From Enterocloster lavalensis (GTDB taxonomy: Bacteria; Bacillota; Clostridia; Lachnospirales; Lachnospiraceae), in the NCBI RefSeq assembly GCF_902364025.1, contig NZ_CABJCG010000011.1:1-64000 (forward strand): DNA of 64,000 nt, in the 5' to 3' direction. Positions 8,782-17,313 of the stretch are shown here, in pieces. The translations under genes were made by a program, and so were the position numbers. The first letter of the stretch is position 1; each line of letters opens with the position of its first letter. The notes beneath the pieces were generated by a model, which saw nothing but the letters and a program-made list of their open reading frames with translations, was not told the DNA's origin and did no database searches.

Positions 8782-9475
8782 ACCGGAGATTCTGATCGTC
8801 GAGGACGACAAAGCCATCAAAAACCTGATCTCCACCACCCTGGAAATGGAAGGTTACCGCTACCACACCGCTGAAAACGGCGCCCAGGCCATCCTGAGCG
8901 CCGCCACACAGCAGCCTGATATTATGTTGCTTGACCTGGGACTTCCCGACATGGACGGCGTCCAGGTGATCGCCAAGGTGCGCACCTGGTCCCAGATGCC
9001 CATTATCGTCATCAGCGCCCGCAGCGAGGACCGGGACAAAATCGAGGCGCTGGACGCCGGGGCCGACGACTACTTAACCAAACCCTTCTCCGTGGAGGAA
9101 CTGACCGCCAGGCTGCGCGCAACCCTGCGCCGCCTCCAGTACCTCTCCGCCTCCACAGAAGCAGAAAACGCAATCTTCACCAACGGCGGCCTCACCATCG
9201 ATTTCGCCGCTGGCTGCGCCTCCCTGGACGGAAACGAACTGCACCTGACCCCCTTCGAGTACAAACTCCTCTGCCTCCTGGCCCGCCACGTAGGCAAAGT
9301 CCTGACCCACTCCTTCATCACCAAGGAAATCTGGGGCAGCTCCTGGGAAGGCGACGTGGCCTCCCTGCGGGTGTTCATGGCTTCGCTTCGCAAAAAAATA
9401 GAGGCCGACCCCAGCCAGCCACGGTACATACAGACCCATGTGGGGGTGGGGTATCGGATGATTCGGGTGGAATAA
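8774..9475 (+). CDS. KdpE-like OmpR-family response regulator
   Basis: The ATG at 8774 overlaps the kinase stop and follows GAGGTTGACC. The 233-residue product has a receiver domain (residues 1-120) with acidic pocket EDD, phospho-acceptor Asp in MLLDLGLPDMDG and Lys in TKPFSVEEL. A winged-helix trans_reg_C domain follows from about 140, ending VGVGYRM, as in KdpE. It should be phosphorylated by the kinase encoded just upstream and bind direct-repeat DNA. The ATAAAG triplet in the divergent promoter region is the obvious candidate site. The next gene is convergent, separated by the long inverted repeat. Confidence 0.92.
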   Translation: MNKPEILIVEDDKAIKNLISTTLEMEGYRYHTAENGAQAILSAATQQPDIMLLDLGLPDMDGVQVIAKVRTWSQMPIIVISARSEDRDKIEALDAGADDYLTKPFSVEELTARLRATLRRLQYLSASTEAENAIFTNGGLTIDFAAGCASLDGNELHLTPFEYKLLCLLARHVGKVLTHSFITKEIWGSSWEGDVASLRVFMASLRKKIEADPSQPRYIQTHVGVGYRMIRVE

Positions 9476-9502
9476 AATATCCTTTTCCCCCTCCCCAACG
9501 CC

Positions 9503-9765
9503 CGGAAACGCCAGTCCAGGCCGTGGGAGGCGGGACGGAGGCGTGTGGAAGAGGGCCAATGCTACTTAGGCTCCGGCAGTGCAAAAGGAAGGGGCAAAAG
9601 CTTGCCTCAAAGCAAGCTTTTGAGAGGACCTGAACAGCGTATTCCTTCAGGAATACGGTGTGAATGTCCTCGGTACCCTTCCTTTTGTGCTGCCGGAGCC
9701 TTAGTAGCATGGCCCTCTGGAACCCGTCTCCGTACCGCCTCCCGCGGCCTGGACGTACCTTTCCG
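9503..9765. repeat. Long inverted repeat, arms of about 92 bp
   Basis: The left arm (9503-9594) and right arm (9673-9765) are inverted copies of roughly 85% identity; a shared core is GGCTCCGGCAG near the inner end. The 78-base centre carries two more hairpins: AAAAGCTTGC/GCAAGCTTTT (9597-9621) and GTATTCC/GGAATAC (9639-9656). The element fills the space between the response regulator and the convergent TolC-like gene, whose stop codon lies 3 bases beyond it. It could be a non-autonomous transposable element (MITE) or a structured transcript end. I see no transposase. Confidence 0.85.
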
Positions 9766-9767
9766 TC

Positions 9768-11081
9768 CTACTCCAACGTCAACCCCTTCACCGCCCAATC
9801 ATACCGGTTCAGCGCCCCCAGCATCTCAATCTCCGCTCTCCCCGCGGCCGCCCTTGCTTCCATATAAGCCACCTTCGCGGTCAGATATTCTTCCTGGCTG
9901 ATCATCCCCAACTCATGCTTGTGTGATATCGCCTTCCAATCCATCTCCGCCCCCGCCAGCGCCGTCCGCCCCGCCTCACAGGAAGTTTTCGCAGTCTGCA
10001 CCTGGCCATACAGAGAAGTAAGGCGCGTATACATCCCCTGTTCCGCAGCCTCCACAGACCGATCCCTGCTGTGCCTCTCCTTATTAGTCCCGGAAAACCC
10101 GCTATGACGCTGGCTGCGCAGCTCATAGCTGTTTCCCCAGGCCGTCTGTTTATCCGCCTCCAGGTCCAGCGCGCCCGCCCGTTCCAGGTCGGCGGCAGGC
10201 AGCGCGCCAATCTCAACCGCGGCGTCATAGGTATGGCCGGTGAGCAGACACAGCTCCCGCTTCATCTGCTCCAACTCCCCGTCCAGGGCTTCTGCCTTGC
10301 CCAGGGCCGCCATCCGATCCTTCTCCGCCTGATCCACGTCGGCCTGAGTAACCATGCCCTCCGCCAGCTGGCGCTCCAGTTTTTCCTTCTTATAGGACGC
10401 GGCCTCCAGCTTTGCCCCGGCGCTTTCCCGGTCCAGACTCAGGCTGTGCCAGGTCCCCATCACGTCCTGGGCCGCCAGGATCGCGGTGTCCTCGGTCTGA
10501 CGGATGTCCATGGTGTTGGAAGCGCTGTTGAGAGAACGGATCTGCTTATCCAGCTGGTCGGCGGATTCCTTTAACATCTTCGCCTGTTCCAGATAATGCC
10601 TGGACCCCTCCAGGTCCCCGTCGTCCTTCATCTCCCTCGCGTCCTCCCGCAGCCTGGCGCGGTTTTCCATGATCTCATCCCGGGCGGCCTCGTACTCGCC
10701 CACCCAGTGGTCCAGATCAGCCCGCTTGGCCTGCACCTCGGGATTAGCTCCCTTGATCAGCTGCTCTAAATCCGCGTATTCAATCTGCCGGGAACCGGCG
10801 GCCGTTCCTGCCTCCTCTGCCAGGGACGTGACCGCGCCCCCCAGGGCCAGAGAGGCGGCCAATACCAAGGCAGCAGCCTTTTTCAGTGCGCTGCCCTGCC
10901 GTCCCGGGATCTGTCTGCTCTGCCGTCCCAAAGCCTTTCTGCTCCGCCGTCCCAGGGCCTCTCTGCCCTGCATTTCCCGGCCTTCACAGTCCAGCCGCCA
11001 ACCGCCGGACACGGGCATGCCGGGCATGGTTTCATATCTCTGATTCAGTTGTCTTTCATTTTCAGCCAATCTTCTATCCAT
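9768..11081 (-). CDS. TolC-like (outer membrane efflux-fold) protein 2
   Basis: The 437-residue protein has a long basic N-terminal tail, one hydrophobic segment near residues 66-85 that can act as signal or anchor, and then long coiled-coil helices of the TolC/OEP type. It is paralogous to the gene just upstream: both have ELCLLTG followed by a YDA motif, a D-L-E-x-D-K-Q motif, and a C-terminal coil ending W-A-V-x-G-L. In diderms OEP trimers form the outer-membrane duct of MacAB- and RND-type pumps. The role in an apparent monoderm is unclear; a cell-wall conduit or adaptor is a guess. I prefer the ATG at 11081 (GAGGGA six bases upstream) to the one at 11111. A 24-bp tandem repeat lies in the N-terminal tail. 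Confidence 0.75.
   Translation of the reverse strand: MDRRLAENERQLNQRYETMPGMPVSGGWRLDCEGREMQGREALGRRSRKALGRQSRQIPGRQGSALKKAAALVLAASLALGGAVTSLAEEAGTAAGSRQIEYADLEQLIKGANPEVQAKRADLDHWVGEYEAARDEIMENRARLREDAREMKDDGDLEGSRHYLEQAKMLKESADQLDKQIRSLNSASNTMDIRQTEDTAILAAQDVMGTWHSLSLDRESAGAKLEAASYKKEKLERQLAEGMVTQADVDQAEKDRMAALGKAEALDGELEQMKRELCLLTGHTYDAAVEIGALPAADLERAGALDLEADKQTAWGNSYELRSQRHSGFSGTNKERHSRDRSVEAAEQGMYTRLTSLYGQVQTAKTSCEAGRTALAGAEMDWKAISHKHELGMISQEEYLTAKVAYMEARAAAGRAEIEMLGALNRYDWAVKGLTLE
10896..10967 (-). repeat. 24-bp in-frame tandem repeat, 3 units
   Basis: Units at 10896, 10920 and 10944 encode eight-residue repeats of the type SRKALGRQ in the basic tail ahead of the hydrophobic segment of the TolC-like protein. 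The unit is a multiple of three, so changes in copy number keep the frame. Confidence 0.75.
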
Positions 11082-11115
11082 GATCCATCCCTCAACTCCC
11101 GTCAATCCCAACCGT

Positions 11116-12315
11116 CTACAGGCTCCCCGCGTCCGCCAGCCCGTTTACGGCCCACCAGTAATCCTCCTGGGCCTGGGTCAGCTTTAAAGCGCTCACCTGC
11201 TCCGCAGCCGCCTTGGCAGCGTATCCATCCTGTATCTCCAGGTATTCGTTGCGTTTTATCGATCCGTTTTCCAGCTTCCGGCTGGCCGCGTCCAGATTTC
11301 TCTGCTCCAGCGCCAGCTCCGCGGCCGCCTGATCCTGGTCCGACTGGGCCTGCTTCAGGTTCTGGTAACGTTTTTCCACATCCGTCTTGATCTTCTGCTC
11401 CGCCTCTCCCACATTGACCTGCAGCACTTTATTCTGAACCGTACCGTAATTGGTGTTGTTCATCTTTCCTTTAGCCGCCCGCAGGGCGTAGTTCTGCTCC
11501 ACGGCCCGCTGCTTGTCGCCTTCCAAATCAATGGCTCCCAGATCCACCGTGCGGGTCACCGGTATTTCCCGGATTTCCGGCGATGCGTCGTAGCTCCAGC
11601 CCGTCAGCAGACACAGCTCTCTCCTGACCGTGTCCATCTCCTGGTCGCCGGCCTGGATGGACGCCTGGGCCGACTGCACCGCCTCCTGAGCCTCCATCAG
11701 ACGCGCCTGGGGCTCCATCCCCGCCTGTACCCGCACGGCCGCGGCGCTCTCGCGCGCCTGGGCCAGGCTTAAGGAAGCTTCCAGGCTCTGCCTGTTTTTC
11801 ACCTTCTGCCAATACTGATTCATCTTCGTCTGGGCCGTGCGCACCAGCTCCGCCTCCTGGCGGTCGTACTCCAGCTTTTTAATGTCGCCGTCCATATTTT
11901 CCGAGTCCGCCGTCTCCTGCATACGCTGGGCCTGAATCCGGGTGGAAATGGACCCGGCCAGGGCGCTGGCGTATCCCGGCTGGTCCTCGTCCACATTTTC
12001 CAACATCTTGTCGCTGGCGTCGTAGAGGTCCTGAACCGTGTCCGCGTAATCGTTCTTGAAACGGTCGCTGCTCTTGCCCCGGTAGTCGTCGTACTCCGCC
12101 CGGTTGTTCAGCACCGTGGCGTTGTACTCGTGAATCAGGTCATTTAACTCCTCATATTCCATCACATTGTCCCGCAGCGCGGCCCATTTCTCCTGGGTGT
12201 AGGCGAATTCCGGGCTGCCCGCCAGAGCGCTCATGGGAAATGCAGCCGTCATGAACAAGCTCAAACCCACCGCGCCCGCCGCCATGGCCCCGCGTTTCAA
12301 TCTGTTATCCTTCAA
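11116..12315 (-). CDS. TolC-like (outer membrane efflux-fold) protein 1
   Basis: The reading frame opens at an ATG (12336) overlapping the permease stop, but a strong AAGGAGG lies inside it, eight bases before an in-frame TTG at 12315, so I choose the TTG. A signal peptide follows, with a hydrophobic run around AVGLSLFMTAAFPMSALAG. The mature protein is about 365 residues of charged, mostly helical coiled coil with the OEP duplication. It is clearly paralogous to the next gene (for example the shared ELCLLTG-x-x-YDA segment). It is the fourth gene of a five-gene exporter operon. Two adjacent TolC-like subunits could form a mixed trimer, or one could have a new role. Both are inference. Confidence 0.75.
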   Translation of the reverse strand: MKDNRLKRGAMAAGAVGLSLFMTAAFPMSALAGSPEFAYTQEKWAALRDNVMEYEELNDLIHEYNATVLNNRAEYDDYRGKSSDRFKNDYADTVQDLYDASDKMLENVDEDQPGYASALAGSISTRIQAQRMQETADSENMDGDIKKLEYDRQEAELVRTAQTKMNQYWQKVKNRQSLEASLSLAQARESAAAVRVQAGMEPQARLMEAQEAVQSAQASIQAGDQEMDTVRRELCLLTGWSYDASPEIREIPVTRTVDLGAIDLEGDKQRAVEQNYALRAAKGKMNNTNYGTVQNKVLQVNVGEAEQKIKTDVEKRYQNLKQAQSDQDQAAAELALEQRNLDAASRKLENGSIKRNEYLEIQDGYAAKAAAEQVSALKLTQAQEDYWWAVNGLADAGSL

Positions 12316-12328
12316 ATGTTGTTCCTCC

Positions 12329-13540
12329 TTACTCATAGCGCAGCGCGTCGATGGGATCAGCCTTGGCTGCCTTGGAAGCCGGGTACAGACCGAAGAAAAT
12401 GCCTACCACCGCGGAGAATGATACCGCGATAATGATGACGCTGGGCTTCACCACCACCGACATCCCCAGAGCCGCGCCTCCGGCCGTCACCAGGCCCACG
12501 CCGATCAGGATGCCGATAATACCGCCGCATGCCGACAGAATAGCCGACTCGGTCAGAAACTGGATCAGCACGTCCCGTGTTCTGGCCCCCAGCGCCTTTC
12601 GGATACCGATCTCCCGGGTCCGCTCCGTCACGGACACCAGCATGATGTTCATGATACCGATGCCTCCAACCAGCAGGGAAATGGCTGCGATTCCGCCCAC
12701 CGCCATGGACATTCCGCCCATCATGGTATCCACGGAGGTCATCTCCTGCATGGCCGTGTACATGTACATATCCTCCGGCTCCCGGCCGTGCATCTTGGCC
12801 GCGTAAGCCTTGAACTGCTCAAAGAACAGGTCCAGGTCCACATCGTCCGCCGCGTACACATGGAGCTGGTAAAAATAGTCGTTGGGCCAGGTCAGCAGGG
12901 TGTACGGGATAAACGCCGACCCCTTATCCGAGCTGCCGCCCATCATCAGGGCCTGGAACGCGTTCATTTCCTTTCGGTAAACGCCCACCACCGTGAACTC
13001 GTCAGTGGAACCGTACAGGGTGGTGCGGAAGGTCTTGCCAACGGCATTTTCCACACCGAAAAGCTTCATGGCGCTGTCCGTGTCCATCACCACATTCCGC
13101 TTGCGGCCCAGGATATCGCCCTCGTTCAGGTAACGGCCGTACACCACGTTCACCGGCTGTACGTCCTGGTAATTGTAATCAATGCCATTGTAATCAAAAT
13201 TCACCTTGGTCCGCTTGTGAGTGGCCTCAGCTGAGGTGAAGGCGCTGCTGTCGATGTAGGCGATCTTGTCGCCGAAGGCCTCCTTGGCCCGCTCCATCTC
13301 GTCCAGCGTGAAATAGTCGCTCTGGCGCACGTCGTCCACCCAGTAGCCGATGGAAATGTACGCCTGAGTGATTCCCACGTCCTTGTACAGATCCGAAAAC
13401 ATTTTCCGCATGGTGTCGCCGATGGACACGATGGAAATAACCGAGCCGATGCCGATGATAATTCCCAGCATGGTCAGGGCGGAGCGCATCTTGTTGGAAC
13501 GGATGGCGGAAAATGCCATCATCATATTTTCAATCAGCAT
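12329..13540 (-). CDS. MacB-type ABC transporter permease
   Basis: This 403-residue permease has an N-terminal helix (about 20-45), a MacB-PCD periplasmic-type domain to about residue 275, and three C-terminal helices with the FtsX domain signature SVTERTREIGIRKALGA. Proteins of this type are mechanotransmitters that drive a membrane-fusion protein rather than move substrate through the membrane. The topology (4 helices, no fused ATPase) is the Gram-positive split form. It follows the ATPase with a 7-base overlap and its start has GGAGGGGGAGAC upstream. Confidence 0.9.
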   Translation of the reverse strand: MLIENMMMAFSAIRSNKMRSALTMLGIIIGIGSVISIVSIGDTMRKMFSDLYKDVGITQAYISIGYWVDDVRQSDYFTLDEMERAKEAFGDKIAYIDSSAFTSAEATHKRTKVNFDYNGIDYNYQDVQPVNVVYGRYLNEGDILGRKRNVVMDTDSAMKLFGVENAVGKTFRTTLYGSTDEFTVVGVYRKEMNAFQALMMGGSSDKGSAFIPYTLLTWPNDYFYQLHVYAADDVDLDLFFEQFKAYAAKMHGREPEDMYMYTAMQEMTSVDTMMGGMSMAVGGIAAISLLVGGIGIMNIMLVSVTERTREIGIRKALGARTRDVLIQFLTESAILSACGGIIGILIGVGLVTAGGAALGMSVVVKPSVIIIAVSFSAVVGIFFGLYPASKAAKADPIDALRYE

Positions 13541-14424
13541 GTCTCCCCCTCCTCCTGGTGATGATCATTGATCGTATCGCTCAAAAGCTGTCCGTCGCCG
13601 AACCGGATGATCCGGTCCGCAAAGGCCGCGATGTCCTCCTCGTGGGTAACCACCACCACGGTGGCCCCCTCTTGGTGCAGTTCCCGGAACAGCTCCATAA
13701 TCTCAATGGACGAGGCCGTATCCAGGTTTCCCGTTGGCTCGTCGGCCAGAATCAGGGGCGGCTGGTTGGCCAGCGCCCTGGCAATGGCAACGCGCTGGCG
13801 CTGTCCGCCGGACATCTCGTTGGGCATGTGGCCCAGGCGCTCTCCCAGCCCCACCCGCTCCAACAGCTCCTTTGCCCGCTGCTGCCGCTTGGCCTTCGGC
13901 ACTCTGGCGTAGGTCATGGGAAGCTCCACATTTTTCAAAGCCGACGTGCGGGAAATCAAGTTGAAGGACTGGAACACAAAGCCGATCTTCCGGTTGCGGA
14001 TGTCCGACAGCTCATCCGGCGTCATGGAAGCCGTGTCGTGGCCGTCCAGGTAATAATGCCCCAGGGTGGGGCGGTCCAGGCAGCCCAGAATATTCATCAG
14101 CGTAGACTTGCCGGAACCGGAATGGCCCATAATCGCCACAAACTCGCCCCGGCCAATGGTCAGGTTGATTTTTTTAAGGCCCAACACCTTGATGGCGCCG
14201 GTGTCGTAAATCTTCACCAGATTTTCCAGGCGCAGCAGCGGCCCGTCCGGGTCGCTGGCGGAGGCCTTCAAAAGGTCCTTCTTCCTTCTGCGTATGTACC
14301 GGCCCACAGAACCGCCGATGTAGGGGAGTCCGAGCATAATGCCCCATTTTTTGTTCCCCTCTCCGCCGTTTGAAATCTCGAGGCCGCCGTCCACTTTTTT
14401 AAAGCCCCATTTTTTCTCTTTCAT
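13534..14424 (-). CDS. MacB/LolD-type ABC transporter ATPase with N-terminal extension
   Basis: A standard ABC ATPase runs from about residue 67: Walker A GHSGSGKSTL, Q-loop FVFQSFNL, signature MSGGQRQRVAIARAL, Walker B LILADEPTGNLD and switch His in VVTHEED. It belongs to the MacB/LolD/FtsE subgroup. The first 66 residues are an extra basic segment (MKEKKWGFKK, then a short run near IMLGLPYIGGS) not usual for the family. The start is well supported by AGGAGGCCTT, so the extension seems real. The partner permease is the next gene and the membrane-fusion protein the previous one. Confidence 0.9.
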   Translation of the reverse strand: MKEKKWGFKKVDGGLEISNGGEGNKKWGIMLGLPYIGGSVGRYIRRRKKDLLKASASDPDGPLLRLENLVKIYDTGAIKVLGLKKINLTIGRGEFVAIMGHSGSGKSTLMNILGCLDRPTLGHYYLDGHDTASMTPDELSDIRNRKIGFVFQSFNLISRTSALKNVELPMTYARVPKAKRQQRAKELLERVGLGERLGHMPNEMSGGQRQRVAIARALANQPPLILADEPTGNLDTASSIEIMELFRELHQEGATVVVVTHEEDIAAFADRIIRFGDGQLLSDTINDHHQEEGETC

Positions 14425-14432
14425 AAGGCCTC

Positions 14433-15836
14433 CTACATCTGCGGCAGAACTGTCACCAGAGCCCCGTCAACCGTCATGGGTCCGGGATTGAGGATGACCT
14501 GCATCCCTTCCGTGAACTCTGAGCCGTCCGCGGGAATCACTTCCACGTTCACATCGCCGTCCACGCCAAGGGTTACCGGAATCCTGCGCACCTTCTGCTC
14601 CTCCACAACCGCTATGTAAGTCGCCTCGCCGTCGTCGATCAGGGAGGTCACCGGCACCACGAAGGCGTCCTCAGACTCCCGAATCAGGATCTCCGCCTTA
14701 GCCGTGATCCCTGCGATCAGCTTGGAATTCGAGCCGTCGATTCGAATGGTGGTTGGGATCACGCGCTCCGTGGAGCCGCCGCCCTTCTCCTCGCCGGTGG
14801 GGGAAATCTTGATGATCTCGCCCTCAACGGTTTCACCGTCCAGGATGTCAGCGCTGATGACAGCCGTCTGCCCCACCTGCACCTTGCCGATGGAATACTC
14901 GCTGATCTTGATCTCCATCTCCAGCTGATCCAGGTTTTCGATGCTGAAAATGGGTTTGTCGTCCTCCACCTTATCCGCGAACTGTCCCACCTTGGAATTC
15001 ACGCGCACCACGGTTCCGTCGATGGTACTCTTAATCTCCGCGTTCTCCAGCTCTTCCTTCTTCTTTTCCAGGTCGATGGCCGCGTTCTGAACCTGCAGCT
15101 CATAGGATGCGTCCGCCGCGCCCCGGCCGTTCACCACGTTGTAGCCCTCTACCTGGCGTTTGGCGTCGTTTAAGGCATTGGCCGCCTGCTCCATCTCCAC
15201 CTGGGAAATGTCCCCGGCCGCGTACAGGGCGCTGTTGCGGTTGTAATCCGCCTGGGCCTTTCTCAAATCCTGGGTGGCCTTCTCGTAACCAAGGGCCTCG
15301 CTCTTATCTTTCTCCTGCTTATTCACTACCGCCAGATCGTAGGCGTTCTGGGCCACCTGAAGATCCCGCTCCAAATCCGTCTTATCCAGTACGGCCAGAA
15401 TCTGATCCTTGGTGACCTTGTCGCCCTCCTTCACATTCATGGTAATGATCTCCGCGTGGATATTGGACACCACGTCCACGCTGTCCGTGCCGGAAATGGG
15501 ACCGCTGACCGACAGCTTCTCCTTGATGGGCTGGCGCGTCAGGGACATAACGTTCACAGGTACGGCCACCGGCCCCTTTTCTCCCCTGCCACAGCGGGAC
15601 AGCAGGAATGCAGCGGCTGCCAGAACCACAACCACGGTGATAATCTTGCGCTTTCTGCTGTATCCCTTCCATCGCTCTTTTAAGGAAGGTTTCTCCCCCG
15701 AGCGGGCCTTTTTCCTGCGTTTCTTCTTCCGCTTGCCGCTGCCATCGGCCGAATCCTCGTCCGTCATGATTTCCTCCACCTGCCGGTCAATCAACTCCGA
15801 CTCCGTCAGGGCCTTCTTGTCATTCTCGCTATCCAT
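14433..15836 (-). CDS. MacA/HlyD-family membrane-fusion protein
   Basis: The ATG at 15836 follows AGGAGG by 5 bases. The 467-residue protein has about 65 charged cytoplasmic residues with a very basic GKRKKKRRKKARS stretch, one membrane helix (about 66-85), then the lipoyl/barrel-sandwich half-motif around IHAEIITMNVKEGDKVTKDQ. A long coiled-coil hairpin (about 170-275), the second lipoyl half with GTVVRVNSKVGQ, a beta barrel and a membrane-proximal domain follow. It should bridge the MacB-like permease to an external partner. In this operon the partner is presumably one or both TolC-like proteins. It is the first gene and is preceded by a good promoter. Confidence 0.88.
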   Translation of the reverse strand: MDSENDKKALTESELIDRQVEEIMTDEDSADGSGKRKKKRRKKARSGEKPSLKERWKGYSRKRKIITVVVVLAAAAFLLSRCGRGEKGPVAVPVNVMSLTRQPIKEKLSVSGPISGTDSVDVVSNIHAEIITMNVKEGDKVTKDQILAVLDKTDLERDLQVAQNAYDLAVVNKQEKDKSEALGYEKATQDLRKAQADYNRNSALYAAGDISQVEMEQAANALNDAKRQVEGYNVVNGRGAADASYELQVQNAAIDLEKKKEELENAEIKSTIDGTVVRVNSKVGQFADKVEDDKPIFSIENLDQLEMEIKISEYSIGKVQVGQTAVISADILDGETVEGEIIKISPTGEEKGGGSTERVIPTTIRIDGSNSKLIAGITAKAEILIRESEDAFVVPVTSLIDDGEATYIAVVEEQKVRRIPVTLGVDGDVNVEVIPADGSEFTEGMQVILNPGPMTVDGALVTVLPQM

Positions 15837-15879
15837 ACAAACCTCCTGCTCCCTAAACTGTACCAATCTTATTAGTACG

Positions 15880-15908
15880 GTTATATCATAAGTATCCTAC
15901 AAATACAA
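15880..15908 (-). promoter_or_regulatory. Sigma-70-type promoter of the MacAB-TolC-like operon
   Basis: On the minus strand TTGTAT (15903-15908) is separated by exactly 17 bases from TATAAC (15880-15885), about 45 bases before the ATG. I see no obvious operator around it. Confidence 0.5.
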
Positions 15909-16238
15909 GCTTGGTAGACAAACTCATCTCATATGTTCACTATTATAAGCGAGATTGTTAAATCTTTCATCTATAAAATCTCTAACATTTTATAAATTAA
16001 AGTTAAAGAATTCTTAAAGAATCTGGTGGAATTTGGATATGGACAGACAAAATGAACGGTAGAACAGACGCTGTTACCGGCGGCCGTTCATTTTACGAAG
16101 ATTTCTATGTTTCCGGCGGCGGGAATATGTTATTCTGTATAAAGAGATAAATGATAACGCGACTTGAGGGGAAATGCGGGAAGGTGACCGTTTAAAAGAC
16201 ATGTTCTTTGACAGTCCATCGAGCGGAGGTGTGGAACA
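15909..16238. other. AT-rich intergenic stretch with an inverted repeat
   Basis: No gene is visible. AAAATGAACGG (16049-16059) and CCGTTCATTTT (16084-16094) form an 11-bp perfect stem around a 24-base loop. It lies between two divergently oriented loci, so a simple terminator role is unlikely for either. It may be a remnant of a mobile repeat. Confidence 0.5.
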
Positions 16239-16495
16239 ATGTTAGAAGAAAAAGACTTACAAGTGTTAAAATCTATGATGGAAACGGTTGTAAACGCCAG
16301 GGCTTCTAAAACAGAAACGCTGCTGCTCCAGATGATCCAGGACTTGAAACGGAACGTGGAGGAATTGCATTTGCCAGACGGTCAATACCAAGCAGCGACG
16401 ATACCGCTGATATTAAAAAGGATCTCGCCAAGGTAAAAAGCGAGATCACTGAAATCCAGCTGGTTCTGGAACATGATCGAGGAGATCGCCTAAAA
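16239..16495 (+). pseudogene. Frameshifted, truncated coiled-coil protein remnant
   Basis: A good Shine-Dalgarno (GGAGGTGTGGAACA) precedes an ATG that opens a 65-codon frame beginning MLEEKDLQVLKSMMETVV, a style I associate with small clostridial coiled-coil proteins of unknown function. After about residue 47 the frame loses sense, while another frame from about 16382 reads DIKKDLAKVKSEITEIQLVL, again clear coiled coil. That frame runs into the end of the convergent gene near 16495 without a natural finish. The simplest reading is one frameshift plus loss of the 3' end. Confidence 0.5.
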
Positions 16496-16502
16496 GCGCC
16501 GT

Positions 16503-17255
16503 TTAACAGACTGTTTCCCCCTCTTCCTTCTGATTGCAATACTCAATTCTTTTCACATCCTTTTTTCGAAAACGGACTTCTTCTGAATCTTTATATTTTG
16601 CAACGATCCAATTACCCTTTTGATAACTGGTGTCGGCATCCGCTTTCGAAATGACCGTGCCATCACTTAGATAAAAAGTAGCATATTGAAACTCCGTGGT
16701 ACTTTTATCATCAAAGACAACAAACGCAGACACTTCAATACCCAGGCATAATAGTATGACGATTAAGCTGAGTCCCCTATTCGGCCATCTCCAAAGTACA
16801 ATCCAAATCATAGCACTTGTTATAAACGGTGTCCAAGCGAACACTTGTGTCATCATAGCCGTATATTTATATGCCTTTTTGTATTTAAATTCCTTTCCCT
16901 CCACAAATGGCTTTAAACAAGCATAGCCTAATATCGCATAACTGATTATATTAAAAACCAAATATACCTTCCTTTTGGTATTTGCCGAAAAAGGACTTCG
17001 AATCAAATTCATGATTGCGGTAGCAAATAGACTACCTAGAACTAAAATTATCAGTCCCCAGACATAAATATACCAGAAATATTTAATATAGCTGTTTTGC
17101 GCTGACATATTTTTTGAACATTTCCAATATTTATCTGCGTCACATAATACCTTAATGGCACCAGGAATCCATCCAACAATAATGACTATAATCGGCACTA
17201 CACTATTCAGAATATCTCTTTCGATCATTATGTTAAAAAATTCTTCAAAATTCAT
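16503..17255 (-). CDS. AT-rich multi-pass membrane protein of unknown function
   Basis: The ATG at 17255 follows AGGGGAGGGG and gives 250 residues. Five or six hydrophobic segments are visible: about residues 15-32, 58-85, 98-115, 128-150 and 160-178. A soluble C-terminal tail of about 70 residues (YLSDGTVISKADADTSYQKG) looks like a small beta domain. I recognise no family. Base composition is far more AT-rich than the neighbours, and it sits next to a broken gene. Both suggest recent acquisition. Confidence 0.6.
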   Translation of the reverse strand: MNFEEFFNIMIERDILNSVVPIIVIIVGWIPGAIKVLCDADKYWKCSKNMSAQNSYIKYFWYIYVWGLIILVLGSLFATAIMNLIRSPFSANTKRKVYLVFNIISYAILGYACLKPFVEGKEFKYKKAYKYTAMMTQVFAWTPFITSAMIWIVLWRWPNRGLSLIVILLCLGIEVSAFVVFDDKSTTEFQYATFYLSDGTVISKADADTSYQKGNWIVAKYKDSEEVRFRKKDVKRIEYCNQKEEGETVC

Positions 17256-17313
17256 ATGCCCCTCCCCTTTTATCACTAGTATACGACAAAAGGGAGGAGA
17301 TCGGAAGCTATTC

